DNA of 64,000 nucleotides from Nonomuraea rubra. GTDB taxonomy: Bacteria; Actinomycetota; Actinomycetes; Streptosporangiales; Streptosporangiaceae. Shown here piece by piece: positions 52,565 through 61,750 of the stretch. The notes beneath the pieces were generated by a model. It was not told where the DNA came from. It worked only from the letters and a program-made list of their open reading frames with translations, and made no database searches. Where the stretch lies: contig NZ_JACHMI010000001.1 in assembly GCF_014207985.1 (NCBI RefSeq), positions 1,781,001-1,845,000 of the forward strand, given 5' to 3'. How positions within the stretch are numbered: position 1 is the first letter of the stretch; every line of letters begins with the position of its first letter. Both the position numbers and the translations under genes were made by a program.

Positions 52565-52821
52565 GCCCCCAAGCTTTGTTATCCGTGCTCCGGATTTCGT
52601 CGGTCTGTCGGAGGATTCCACCCCGGGGTCTTGCTCCCAGAGCTGTCAGCGACCATGGGATGACCTCGGCTCATCACCCCTGCTCATGGTGAGGGTGCAA
52701 CCAGGCTCACGCTCGGCGTCCGCTTCGAGACGATGCTCGCGCCCTCCGGTCTTCAGGAGTTGCATACCAGCCGATGCAGACACCGTTCCTTGCCCGCCGG
52801 ACCGTCACGAACTCGCCCGCG

Positions 52822-53697
52822 TCAGATACCCGGAGCCTCCACCACGCGCGGGTTTCCCTGACTACAGGATGAGGAATCCGTGAACCCGCGCGCTTCGTAG
52901 GAAACGAAGTAGGGGGCCATGTGACGGGCCATCACCTGAGCACGGTTCACTGCGGACAAGGCGCCAAAGGTGGACTCCAGCCGAGGCAGTGCAGCACGCG
53001 CCTGGGACACACCCACCATCGACAGCGCCTCGGCATTGTCCGGTGCCAACAGCTCCCATTGAGGGGAAGGAGCCAAGCCGGCGATCAGCTCGTCGAGCCG
53101 GGCGGTGAGCGGCGCATCCAGCAGGTCCCAGAAGGCATCCAGCTCGGCCAAGCGCGCAGCGGCGCGTAGTTGCTGCTGCCCATCGACCTTGCCTAGCCGG
53201 TCCAGGGACATGTTCAGCGAGGCCGCCACCATGGCTGAGTCACCGGTGGTGAAGGCGTGCAGGCATTCCGCCGTGCGATCGGCCAGCAGAATGGGGGAGA
53301 TCTCGGGCGGGCCGGGAAGTTCGGCCAAGGCGTGCTTGGCTGCCAGGTCAACAATCTTACGTCGGGCGGTGGGCCGGACCCGAGCGAAGAAGGTTGCCAG
53401 AAGATAGGCCGGGCTGGTCGAAAACAGCGGCTCGGTCACGTGGGCCATGAAGTCGTCGATGACCTTGCGACCTTGGGTGGGAGGGTGGACGAGCAGGGAG
53501 TCCAGAGCGGTTGCCATGTGCGCGCGGGCGCTTTCCGGCAGCGGCTGATACGCCTCGCCCCAGTCGACGCAGAGGCCGCAATGGCGATCCAGGTTTGTCC
53601 GATGGCACGCGAAGGGCGCCGGCGTGGTACTGGGTTCGGCATGTTCGTGGGATGGCTCGTGGGAATCACCGCGGTGCTTGCATATCGCGCCATCCAA
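52822..53697 (-). CDS. hypothetical protein
   Basis: Up to 291 residues with a Cys-containing N-terminus (CHRTNLDRHCGLCVDW), followed by mostly helical sequence (VIDDFMAHVTEPLFSTSPAY, LLADRTAECLHAFTTGDSAM, SMVGVSQARAALPRLESTFG). No known domain. The start is uncertain, as Met61 (ATALDSLLVHPP) is an alternative. Composition is less Ala/Arg-rich than neighbours. No neighbour gives a clue. It could be a TPR-less helical sensor or remnant of a larger gene. Confidence 0.5.
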   Translation of the reverse strand: MDGAICKHRGDSHEPSHEHAEPSTTPAPFACHRTNLDRHCGLCVDWGEAYQPLPESARAHMATALDSLLVHPPTQGRKVIDDFMAHVTEPLFSTSPAYLLATFFARVRPTARRKIVDLAAKHALAELPGPPEISPILLADRTAECLHAFTTGDSAMVAASLNMSLDRLGKVDGQQQLRAAARLAELDAFWDLLDAPLTARLDELIAGLAPSPQWELLAPDNAEALSMVGVSQARAALPRLESTFGALSAVNRAQVMARHMAPYFVSYEARGFTDSSSCSQGNPRVVEAPGI

Positions 53698-53729
53698 ATC
53701 TCGTCAGACCCAATCCGCTACTGACGCTG

Positions 53730-54429
53730 CCGAACCAGATGCGCTCGTGGCTTAGCGGGCGTTGCCGCCTTTCTCGTCCTGTCACTCATTCCGGCGGACA
53801 AGGATGGATTGAGGCCCGAGATTCGATGTGAGTCTCTTCCAGTATGACCGCCTCCAAAAGGACGGTGGATGCAGAGCTGACGTCAGACCATTGCTGTTGA
53901 TCTTGGCGGTCGGCGCCTCGTGCGACTCGTAGGAGATCGTCAGCGTTCACCCGGTGTGAAAGGTGTCGAGGGCACGGTGGCCAAGGCTGCCGCCACGCCC
54001 TGAGCGGGATAGATTTCGGGTCGCAGAGCCCCTGTTCCACGAAGAGCCGGCCCATGGCAGCGGGAACTGGCTGCACCTGTCCCAGCGCAAATGGCCTCCG
54101 GAAACTACGGATCGGTCAACGCAAAAAGCCACTTGAGTGACACATAGCCCTCCATTCAGGACAAGCCTCCATGGCTGCCCCCATAGCAATGCCTCGTGAT
54201 GGTTGCATTGTCCTTGCGCCGGCATTCGGCATCAGGCAGGAAGTCGGAGGCCAGCCGCGGTGCCGGGACCGAACCATCAAACGAAACTGATTAGGCGTAC
54301 CAGTGACATGAGCGATATCCCTCAACCGACTCTGACCTGGCTCTCGCTGCCGATCGGCGCTGCAAGGTCAGACCGGTTGAGTCCCGCGTGAGCAGTCCGG
54401 CCCGCCGATCGAGAACGATAAGGAACAAG
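53730..54429. other. 700-base stretch without a supported gene
   Basis: Several ORFs of 60-100 codons exist on the minus strand but none shows a convincing start or composition. The last 150 bases probably contain the promoter of the lipoprotein gene at 54430. Confidence 0.3.
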
Positions 54430-55956
54430 ATGCCGAGAAGAACGTCTCCGCGCGCCCTCGTCCTGGCGGCGATGGCGACGTTGCTGGCCGCCACGACGTC
54501 CTGCGGAGCCATCAAGACGGCAAGCGGAGAGGGGGGCCCGGGTGCTGCCGGCACCGGAAAGGGAGCTCCGAGCGCTGCCGGAGAGCGCGGCATCGCCTGG
54601 GGGCCGTGTGAGGATGAGCCCGCCGTCGAGTGCGGCATGGTGAGGGTGCCGATCGACTGGTCCAAGCCGGACGGACCCACCGTCGATCTGGCCCTGGCCC
54701 GGCGCAAGGCCACCGACCCCGCCGCGCGGATCGGATCCCTGCTGACCAACCCGGGGGGTCCCGGCAACTCCGGCGTGAACGACATCCTTCGTGCCCCGAG
54801 CTTCAGCGAGGAAGTCCAACGGCGGTTCGACATCGTCGGCTACGACCCCCGGGGCGTCGCCCGCAGTGGCTCGGTGACCTGCTCGGCTGCGGTGTACAAC
54901 CAGATGCCGTCCCCGGTCATGACCGCCCGGGACGACTACGACAAGTGGATCGCCTTCAACAAGGAACTGCATGCGGACTGCCGCAAGCGCACCGGCCCCC
55001 TGTACGACCACCTCGACTCGCTCAACGTGGCGCGTGACATGGACGCCATCCGCGCGGCGCTCGGCGATGACAAGCTGACCTCCTACGGCGTCTCCTACGG
55101 CACACTCGCCCAGCAGATGTACGCCGAGCTGTTCCCGGACCGGATCCGGGCCATGGTGCTGGACGGCAACATGGACCACAGCCTGGACGCCGGGATGTTC
55201 CAGGTGAGCGAGGCGTCCGCAGTTCAGGACAGCTTCGACGAGTTCGTCGCCTGGTGCGAACGGGACACCGAGTGCGTCCTGCACGGGCGCGACGTCCGGG
55301 CGCTGTGGAAGGGACTGCTGGAGAAGGCGGAGAGCGAGGAGCTGTTCTGGCCGGGTGTCAAAGACCGCCCCGTGAGCGCTCACAATCTCCTCTGGCTGGG
55401 CGTGATGCTCAACGAGACGCCCGACTGGCCGTTGGAGGCCAAGGTGCTCAACGCCCTGGACGGCGGGCCGGTGCCGAAGGACATGCCGGACCCTCCCGGG
55501 ATCAAGCCCGTGCACGGGGAGACCGCCGAACTCCCCACCGCGATCCTGTGCGAGGACTTCGACCTGTCGCTGCGGGACTACGACGAGTACATCGACGTGA
55601 TGCGCGGTGCCAACTCGGTGGCGCCGGACATGCGGTACAACCCGATGCCGATGGGCGACATGCCGATCTGCCAGGGTCACCCGGTCACCAACCCGCAGCA
55701 CCCGCTGCGCTACACGGGCAGTGCCCCGCTGCTGGTGGCCACCTCACTGCATGACCCCTCCACGCCGTACGAATGGTCGGCCAACGTGGCCAAGCAGCTC
55801 GGCTCCAAGGCCACGCTGCTGACGTACGAGGGCTGGGGCCACGGCATCTACGGCAGGACCCAGTGCATCACGACCGCGATGGACAGCTACCTGATCTCCC
55901 TGACCGTGCCCGCGCAGGGCATTCGCTGCCCGGCTGAAGAGCGTCAGGATCATTAG
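54430..55956 (+). CDS. secreted or lipid-anchored tripeptidyl aminopeptidase-type hydrolase
   Basis: A 508-residue exported S33-type hydrolase. The N-terminus has a hydrophobic segment ending ATTSCG (about residue 25), a lipobox-like site, though the -3 position is Thr. The nucleophile lies in YGVSYGTLAQQ, the acid in TSLHDPSTP and the His in EGWGHGIYG. The LLTNPGGPGNSG oxyanion region and YDPRGVARSG are as in mycelial tripeptidyl aminopeptidases. It is a paralogue of the hydrolase at 50804 but without its C-terminal domain. AAGGA precedes the ATG; an upstream in-frame start at 54388 is possible. Confidence 0.9.
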   Translation: MPRRTSPRALVLAAMATLLAATTSCGAIKTASGEGGPGAAGTGKGAPSAAGERGIAWGPCEDEPAVECGMVRVPIDWSKPDGPTVDLALARRKATDPAARIGSLLTNPGGPGNSGVNDILRAPSFSEEVQRRFDIVGYDPRGVARSGSVTCSAAVYNQMPSPVMTARDDYDKWIAFNKELHADCRKRTGPLYDHLDSLNVARDMDAIRAALGDDKLTSYGVSYGTLAQQMYAELFPDRIRAMVLDGNMDHSLDAGMFQVSEASAVQDSFDEFVAWCERDTECVLHGRDVRALWKGLLEKAESEELFWPGVKDRPVSAHNLLWLGVMLNETPDWPLEAKVLNALDGGPVPKDMPDPPGIKPVHGETAELPTAILCEDFDLSLRDYDEYIDVMRGANSVAPDMRYNPMPMGDMPICQGHPVTNPQHPLRYTGSAPLLVATSLHDPSTPYEWSANVAKQLGSKATLLTYEGWGHGIYGRTQCITTAMDSYLISLTVPAQGIRCPAEERQDH

Positions 55957-56233
55957 AACTCCGTGAGGGTCACTGTACGGGCGGTGAGCTGATGCCGGTC
56001 AGTACACATGATCGTTGAATGTCGATGTGAGGTTCGAGGGGTTCCGGTGGAAGACCGGAAACACGTTATCTGAATCTGCATTCCCGGACACCGTTTCAAG
56101 AGCACGTGCCACGGGTGGCATCCGTTCACCGTCGGACGGCTTCCCCTCTCTCTCTCGGCCAATTGGTGGAACGACAAGCCGACTTTGGCAATTTCTGTCC
56201 GTATCACTCGCAGCAAGATCAAGGAGGAAGACT

Positions 56234-57079
56234 GTGCAGCGCACAGTACCGGCTCTCATGCCGGCCGTTACGCTAGCCGCAAGCCTTGTCGTCGCGACCC
56301 CGGTGGAGGCATCTGTGTCACGCCCGTGCCCGCTGATCTTCGGGCATGGCGGTTATCCGAGCGGCGCTCTGGGCGCCGACACCTGGAACCGAGACCAGGT
56401 GCGCCAGCCCAACAATCCCACTGCGATACGCAGATATAAGGGTTGGGGGGCCTCAGGCGTTGAGGCGGACCTGCAGTTGACCAGGGACGGCACCAAGGCT
56501 GTCATGTGGCATAACACCTCGACCTGGGGATTGAGCGGCCCAAAAGCGAACGTCAGCCAACTGTGGTGGGCTGCGGGTTCGAACAGACTCAAGGGGCGCA
56601 CGATCACCCGCGGTATCTTCAAGGGCGAAACCGTCTACACCTTCCGCGAGTGGCTCGCCGCCATGCGCGCGAACAGAATGATCGGCCTGGTCGAGATCAA
56701 GCCGGAGGCCCGGCAGTCTCTGCTCAACCCGTCAGCTGTCACTCGTGAGCGCGCGTGGCGGGAAGTGCTGGATCCGGTCAAAGAGACCTATCGCTCACAG
56801 ACGGTGATCCTCTACTCCCACTACCCGCAGTTGCTCGCCGAACTCAAGCGACGGGTGGCGGCAGCAGGGATGGAGTCCGTACTGGCCGGGCGTCCGAGCT
56901 GGCCCGACGTCACCGAATGGGAAGAGCCGCCGCCGTCATGGCGCCGTAACGTAGGCGCCTGGAAGCAGGCATTGGACAGGGGTGAATCCCGGATCGCCAC
57001 CGATTACCCGCTTCAGCTCAAGAACTGGCTCAAGGGCAGATGTGGGTGGGGTTCGGGCGCTGGTGACGTCCTGCGCTGA
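56234..57079 (+). CDS. secreted glycerophosphodiester phosphodiesterase-like protein
   Basis: A 281-residue exported GDPD-type protein. A signal peptide ends near residue 25 (TLAASLVVATPVEA). The active site pattern includes the first His in FGHGGYPSG, the EADLQLTRDG acidic pair with the second His in VMWHN, and a Glu in LVEIKPEA, which would bind calcium and the phosphodiester. It is shorter than many homologues, and the C-terminus has ATDYPLQLKNWL. AAGGAGG six bases before the GTG at 56234 makes this start firm. It follows the hydrolase gene after 280 bases. The substrate is probably extracellular glycerophosphodiester, which is inferred. Confidence 0.88.
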   Translation: MQRTVPALMPAVTLAASLVVATPVEASVSRPCPLIFGHGGYPSGALGADTWNRDQVRQPNNPTAIRRYKGWGASGVEADLQLTRDGTKAVMWHNTSTWGLSGPKANVSQLWWAAGSNRLKGRTITRGIFKGETVYTFREWLAAMRANRMIGLVEIKPEARQSLLNPSAVTRERAWREVLDPVKETYRSQTVILYSHYPQLLAELKRRVAAAGMESVLAGRPSWPDVTEWEEPPPSWRRNVGAWKQALDRGESRIATDYPLQLKNWLKGRCGWGSGAGDVLR

Positions 57080-57184
57080 GACGACGTCACGAGCACTCGT
57101 GTATTCACGCGGGAGTACGCATGGGCTCCCGTCAGCGGCTTAACTTAGCGGCCTTGCGTCTAGATTAGGTCCGGTTCAGAACCT

Positions 57185-57620
57185 TCAGGTCGGCTCAGAC
57201 CCGTAACCACTCCAACGCCTGCTCATATCGAGCAATGACCTGCCGCTTGTCTTCCAGTACCACCGCCATGGCGCTGTTGCGGGACGAGCGGCCATCATCA
57301 GCGCGGTGCCGTCGGCGATGCGCAGCGCGCCGTACACCCAGGCCTTGTCTGGTCCTCGGGCATAGTACAGCGGCGCTTTGATCCGGCGGCCATCGGGCGA
57401 CCAGGTTGGCCCGGGCGCGAAGGAGCGGGGAAGGATCGGCCCCGGCTCGTCGGTACACACCTCGACTGCGTCGGTGGGCGGATCGGTGTACAGGCCGACG
57501 ATCATCGTTCTGACGGCGAACTCGGGGGGCTGATCGTCCGTCCTGCCCGACGGCCTTCCTGCGCTGGTGATCGCTGATGAGCCCGGTGACGCATAAGGCA
57601 GACAAGGCGCGGCCGCGCCC
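57185..57620 (-). pseudogene. IS630-family transposase remnant
   Basis: Part of an IS630-type DDE transposase, readable as CTDEPGPILPRSFAPGPTWSPDGRRIK and RGPDKAWVYGALRIADGTALM (each segment shorter here), which matches the first catalytic Asp region of the family. The frame is lost after the TAP/SRN part and the rest (ARYEQAL) is in another frame. Neither an intact start nor terminal repeats are visible. It lies beside the acetyltransferase gene. Confidence 0.7.
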
Positions 57621-57659
57621 CACGACGGGTGGGCGCTGCGGCCGGGCGTGCAGGCTCGG

Positions 57660-58169
57660 TCATCCCATCAGTGGGCGCTGCATGAGCAGGGTGTCGATCC
57701 AGCGGTCGTGCTTGTAGCCGACGCCGGTCAGCCGACCTGCCTCAGCGAAGCCGAAGCGGCGGTGCAGTGCGGCGGAGGCGCCGTCGCCTGTGTCTGCAAT
57801 GACGGCGATCATGTGGCGCATTCCGGCTTTGGCAGACTCCGTCAGGAGAGTGCCGAGCAATGCCTTGCCGAGCCCGCGTCCGAGGTGGCCGGGGGCGATG
57901 TAGATCGTGTCCTCGACGGTGTGCCGGTAGGCGGCTTTGGGACGCCAGGGACCGGCGTACGCGTAGCCGGCCACTTCGCCAGACAAGTCGGCGACGAGGA
58001 ACGGCAGACCGCGTTCGGTGAGCTCTTCCAGCCAGCGCTGCCAGTCATCGAACGTGCGAGCCGTCTCGTCGAAGGTGGCCACGCTTTTGGTGACGTAGTG
58101 GGCGTTGATCTCGGTCACGACCTTCAAATCCTCGGATGCCGCAGCGCGGATGGTGGGCAGGCTTTCCAC
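57660..58169 (-). CDS. GNAT N-acetyltransferase, phosphinothricin acetyltransferase-like
   Basis: A 169-residue GNAT enzyme close to the PAT/Bar type. The CoA-binding motif A is GLGKALLGTLL (residues about 97-107: GHLGRGLGKALLG), followed by GDGASAALHRRFGFAEAG and a C-terminal VGYKHDRWIDTLLMQRPL. The N-terminus carries VTEINAHYVTKSVATFDE as in phosphinothricin acetyltransferases. It could acetylate a toxin or amine of unknown identity. It is divergent from the XRE-cupin gene, sharing a palindromic operator. PAT-type assignment rests on sequence pattern only. Confidence 0.88.
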   Translation of the reverse strand: MESLPTIRAAASEDLKVVTEINAHYVTKSVATFDETARTFDDWQRWLEELTERGLPFLVADLSGEVAGYAYAGPWRPKAAYRHTVEDTIYIAPGHLGRGLGKALLGTLLTESAKAGMRHMIAVIADTGDGASAALHRRFGFAEAGRLTGVGYKHDRWIDTLLMQRPLMG

Positions 58170-58180
58170 GAGAAGATCCT

Positions 58181-58194
58181 TTCTCTATAGAGAA
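58181..58194. promoter_or_regulatory. palindromic operator TTCTCTATAGAGAA
   Basis: A perfect 14-bp inverted repeat lies in the 46 bases between the divergent acetyltransferase and XRE-cupin genes, the best place for the XRE-cupin protein to repress both. A TATAGT sequence at 58207-58212, just before the regulator start, resembles a -10 element. Confidence 0.6.
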
Positions 58195-58215
58195 AATCTA
58201 TGCCATTATAGTGGA

Positions 58216-58794
58216 ATGATCGACCTGGTCGCACTGGGGCAGCGTGTGCAGAAACTTAGGCATCAGCGCGGCATGACCCTTCAGCAGATGGCCGGCGCGG
58301 CCGACGTCAGCGTGAGCATGCTGTCCTCGGTCGAACGCGGCCATAAGGCGCCGACCGTGGTCGTGCTCGCCCGCATCGCCGATGGTCTCGGCGTGGCCCT
58401 CGCCGAACTGGTCGCCGCGCCGGAGGACCGCCGCGTCATCGTCCGCCGTGCCGCTGAGCAGGACACCGTCGAAGAGCCTGGCGGATGGCGCCGATCGATA
58501 CTCACACCCGTAGTGCCCGGCGTGAACTTTGAGTGGATTCGTACCACCCTGCCCCCGGGCTGCGACGTCGGCCGGTTTCCGGCCTATGCTCAGGGCTCGC
58601 ACGAGTACGTCGTGGTTGAGTCCGGCACGCTCCGGCTAGCCGTTGCGGATCAGACCGTCGAACTGAGCGAAGGAGACTCGGCCTACTTCGCCGCCGACGC
58701 CGAACACGGTTACGTCAACCCCGGCCTGGTCTCCTGCACGTACCATGTTGCCGCACTCATCATGCGTCCGCGCGTCGCCCGGTCGCACCCGTGA
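58216..58794 (+). CDS. XRE-family regulator with cupin sensor domain
   Basis: A 192-residue two-domain regulator. Residues 6-60 are an HTH (LGQRVQKLRHQRGMTLQQMA, SVSMLSSVERGHKAPTVVVL). Residues 115-180 form a small cupin barrel (QGSHEYVVVESGTLRLAVA, SEGDSAYFAADAEHGYVNP), with candidate metal ligands His and Glu in GSHEYV and His in AEHGY. Such proteins sense a small ligand and control adjacent genes. The ATG at 58216 lies four bases beyond a -10-like TATAGT, so the transcript may have little or no leader. The divergent acetyltransferase gene is the likely target. Confidence 0.88.
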   Translation: MIDLVALGQRVQKLRHQRGMTLQQMAGAADVSVSMLSSVERGHKAPTVVVLARIADGLGVALAELVAAPEDRRVIVRRAAEQDTVEEPGGWRRSILTPVVPGVNFEWIRTTLPPGCDVGRFPAYAQGSHEYVVVESGTLRLAVADQTVELSEGDSAYFAADAEHGYVNPGLVSCTYHVAALIMRPRVARSHP

Positions 58795-58849
58795 CAAGGA
58801 TCTGCCTAGCGCCGAATCTCAGGTCAAGCGGGCTCCCCAATCCGTTGAA

Positions 58850-59760
58850 GTGGAGGTCGGTACGGTGGATCCCGTCATCGCCGAGCAACTCGCCCGCCAT
58901 TTCGACGACTCCTCACCGACTTGACCTACGCCGGCTCCCCACCCATGCCCGGCGCGCCTACCACGGCGACCTGATCGCCTTAGCCGCCGACCACGGCGAG
59001 GACATCGGTGCCCCCGTCTGCCGCGCCGGTTCGCGCGTTCCTGGCCGAGCTCATCGACCTGTCACCGGCCAGCCGTAAGCGCAAACGCGCCGCCGTCGCT
59101 TCCTTCGCCAAGTGGGCACGACCTCCTGCAGTCCAACCCGATGAACCGGATCGACCCCATCAAGGTGCCCAAAGAGCCCGCCGCGCCTGGCTGCGGCCGC
59201 CGAGTCGCCAGGTGCTGGCGGTGATCTGCTGACGGCGGCCGCGAAAGGACCTGCCGCAGGATCGGCTGCTATTCGAGAGGACCTATGTGTGTGGCGCCCG
59301 CGCCTCCGAAGTCTGTGAGCCTGTCGTGGAGGACCCCGACCTGCGCCTGGACGACGAACACGTCTGCATCCACGGCAAGGGCGCAGCGTACGTACCGTCC
59401 TGCTGGACGACCGCGGCTACGTCACCCTGTTCAAGCTCTACCTGGCCCGCGCCGGCTACCCAGCTGGGCCGCTGTTCCGCGCCTCCATCAACGGCTGCGG
59501 AGGACCCTGTCCTACGACGCCGCCCACCACCGCTGGCAGGGCTACCGCGCGCAGGCTGGCGTCGAGATCGACATCGATCAGCTGCGCCACGCCCATGCCA
59601 CCGAACCTATCAACGCCGGCGTCTCCATCGAGGGCATCCGCGGCCACCGCCGTGTTCCTCACTTGCCGGATGTGCCCGCGCTCCATGAGCCCGCCCGAGT
59701 AGGACATCACCGTGGTGCCGGTCTGGAGCGTGCTCTCCCAGACGGTGTCCGGCCTACGGT
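58850..59760 (+). pseudogene. tyrosine recombinase (integrase) remnant
   Basis: A tyrosine recombinase is recognisable only by joining frames. Pieces are APVRAFLAELIDLSPASRKR (N-terminal core-binding domain), YVCGARASEVCEPVVEDPDL (catalytic-domain start with the first Arg in GARASEV), HGKGAA...VLL, RASING, and HQLRHAHATE-like (IDQLRHAHATE with the His-x-x-Arg box). At least three frameshifts separate them, and the Tyr region has not been identified with certainty. It cannot make an active enzyme. It is the only integrase trace in the window. Confidence 0.75.
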
Positions 59761-60158
59761 GACACGTGACACTGCTAGGCAGGCTCATCTCGGCCGGAAG
59801 CGACTGGAGAAGAGAGGCGGATTGTCGTTGGACCGCGGCGTGAAGTGCGGCATTCCCTTGGTCGCGGCGCCGGAGGCATGGTAGATCGCCGTCATTTCGG
59901 CGAGGTCGTCGCGGCGTGCTCGGGAACCGGCGTTGAGGCGACCAGCTCGGGTGTGCCGCAGACCTTGAGCCAACCGGGTCGCGTGCCGTGTCGCCGGTGC
60001 GGGGAAAAGCCACAGGGCTGCTGAGCAGGATGACCTCGTCGGCCAGGTGGCTGGCGACGAGCAATGGGGTCTCGCACTCGACCACCATCCACGTCCCCGA
60101 TTCCCGACGGGAGACTACCGGCAGGACTACCGGCCTTCGCCGTGTCCCGAAGCTCTTG
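59761..60158. other. 400-base stretch with possible decayed minus-strand gene
   Basis: Minus-strand frames show protein-like patches (ETPLLVASHLADEVILLSSP, DDLAEMTAIYHASGAATKG) in different frames, suggesting a decayed gene of unknown family. No intact gene is supported. Confidence 0.3.
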
Positions 60159-60962
60159 TTACGGTACGGTGAGCGGTTCGGCATGGTACGCGCTGTGCAG
60201 CAGTTCCACGAAGGACGGCGCTTCGGGCAGCGGCACCGTGCCAATCCGGTGCACCGCGATGCCCGGCGTCCACGAGTTCATGACCACCCCGCCGGACAGG
60301 TCCGGCAGGTCGGTGGGCGTGATCTTCCGGACGAGCTGAGGGACCCCGAGGCGGTCCAGTTGCCTCCTGACGATGCCCATCATCGTGCCGCCCAACATCT
60401 CGGCCTCTGGCCACACCACAGCGGTGCCATCCCAGAAGGCCAGATTCCAGATCGTGGCCTCACTGAACCGGCCGGCGCGGTCAACGAAGGCAGCGTCGTG
60501 GAAGCCCTGGCTGACGGCCTGGCGCAGGTAGTACGTCTTCGCCACTTCGCCGACATGCTTGAGGGCCGCGAGCGTCCGCTCGTGCTCGACCACTGCCAGC
60601 GCCAGAGGTCCCGCCGGGCCGGACGAGGCAGGCCCGGTACGGATAAGCACGTCGAGTCCGAGGTCGTCCCCGGCAGCGGTGAACTCGCCGGCCGGTGAGT
60701 ACACCGTCGCCGTCAGCGAGACATCAGCGGGGCCCGCCTCGATCGCGGCCCGCAGGTGGGAACGAACCCGGTCGTCGGGCAGCGCCTGACCGAACAGCAC
60801 CATCGAAGCGCCGCGCAGGCGCTCCAGGTGGAGGTCGAGACCCCGGATCCGGCCCTCGCGCACCTGCGTCGCGGTGAAGTGGGCGTAGCCGGCGAACGCC
60901 AGCGGTGCCAGGTCTGCGGTGGTCGCCGGCCGGCCGTTGCGTTGCACGGTGAAAAAGGTCAT
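60159..60962 (-). CDS. class IV aminotransferase-family protein
   Basis: A 267-residue PLP-dependent fold-type IV protein (branched-chain aminotransferase or aminodeoxychorismate lyase kin). The PLP Lys is likely that in ALKHVGEVAKTYYLRQA (the second Lys, about residue 140). FVDRAGRFSEATIWNLAFW matches the Glu-containing segment near the PLP pyridine nitrogen, and GGTMMGIVRRQL the phosphate-binding part. GGAG five bases before the ATG at 60962 sets the start. It is the distal gene of the group at 61627-60159. The substrate is unknown. Confidence 0.85.
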   Translation of the reverse strand: MTFFTVQRNGRPATTADLAPLAFAGYAHFTATQVREGRIRGLDLHLERLRGASMVLFGQALPDDRVRSHLRAAIEAGPADVSLTATVYSPAGEFTAAGDDLGLDVLIRTGPASSGPAGPLALAVVEHERTLAALKHVGEVAKTYYLRQAVSQGFHDAAFVDRAGRFSEATIWNLAFWDGTAVVWPEAEMLGGTMMGIVRRQLDRLGVPQLVRKITPTDLPDLSGGVVMNSWTPGIAVHRIGTVPLPEAPSFVELLHSAYHAEPLTVP

Positions 60963-61055
60963 GGTCACTCCAGTGGTAGAGGCCGCCGCGAGCGGAGGGA
61001 CCACTCGCAGCAGGTATGTCAGAACAGGTTGAACAGGCGGTTCCGGCACCACCCA

Positions 61056-61556
61056 TCACTGCTTCATCGCAGGGATGATGCGGTGATCGCGCTGGGCGGC
61101 CACGTTGTGCAGGTCAGCGGTCGCGATCACGCGCAGGGTGGGCAACTCGGCGGCGGCCTGCTCAGGGGTGAAGACGTTCAGCGGCCATCGGCCGACAGTC
61201 CCGCCCTGCAGGTGGGGATGATGGGATCCGGCACCGTAGAAGGCGTGCAGGCGGACGGCTGCGATGCCGGCCAGTCGCTGCTCGGGCCAGGACAACTCCC
61301 ACAACGCTTCCAATCCCCGCTCGGCGGTGCGGCGCACGCCGGAGGCGGTGATCTGTCCGGTGCCCAGGAGCAGGGGGCCGTTCAGCTCCTCCAGCGCCTG
61401 CCAGGCGTACGGGTCCAGTAGCGGCACCGTACACAAGAAGAGCACGTCCTTACCCGGCCGGTCGCGCACGGTCGGGGCGGGGGCGTGGCCGTGAGTACGC
61501 TCGCGCAAGTCGGCGAAGTGCCGCATGAGCACAGCGACATGAGCGGGGACGCTCAT
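61056..61556 (-). CDS. hypothetical protein, coupled to a 24-codon ORF
   Basis: A 166-residue protein with a hydrophobic strand (KDVLFLCTVPLLDPYAWQAL), a middle region of Gly/Ala/Leu (NGPLLLGTGQITASGVRRTA) and a C-terminal strand (LPTLRVIATADLHNVAAQRD). No family is recognised. The start ATG at 61556 overlaps the stop of the short ORF 61553-61627; longer frames to 61733 have shadow content. The aminotransferase gene follows after 93 bases and probably belongs to the same operon. Confidence 0.6.
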   Translation of the reverse strand: MSVPAHVAVLMRHFADLRERTHGHAPAPTVRDRPGKDVLFLCTVPLLDPYAWQALEELNGPLLLGTGQITASGVRRTAERGLEALWELSWPEQRLAGIAAVRLHAFYGAGSHHPHLQGGTVGRWPLNVFTPEQAAAELPTLRVIATADLHNVAAQRDHRIIPAMKQ

Positions 61557-61627
61557 CGCGGGATCGTGAATCCGAAGTCCTCCACAGCAGATTTCAAGAC
61601 GAGCAGGAACATGGAGATTTTCATCAT
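61553..61627 (-). CDS. 24-residue ORF, possible precursor or leader peptide
   Basis: A short frame encoding MMKISMFLLVLKSAVEDFG plus five more residues, ending IPR. Its TGA overlaps the ATG of the downstream gene (ATGA), the mark of translational coupling. GGGA lies six bases upstream. The N-terminus is a hydrophobic helix of about ten residues with charged flanks. It may be a regulatory leader ORF or a small precursor peptide; no known RiPP family is matched. Such a short ORF could also be chance. Confidence 0.35.
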   Translation of the reverse strand: MMKISMFLLVLKSAVEDFGFTIPR

Positions 61628-61750
61628 GATCGTCCCATCGTGGGTGGTGTCGGGATTGGACGTGTCCAGAATCAATGGTTGAGAATGTCCGCATCAAGAC
61701 CGAGGTCGTCCAGGTTCGGTGAGCCTGGCTCACCGATGGGGGCGGGCGCG

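Noticed and set aside
53786..54325. Minus-strand ORFs of 70-96 codons as small genes
   Set aside because: Composition and codon pattern are shadow-like, starts are poor and no family is matched.
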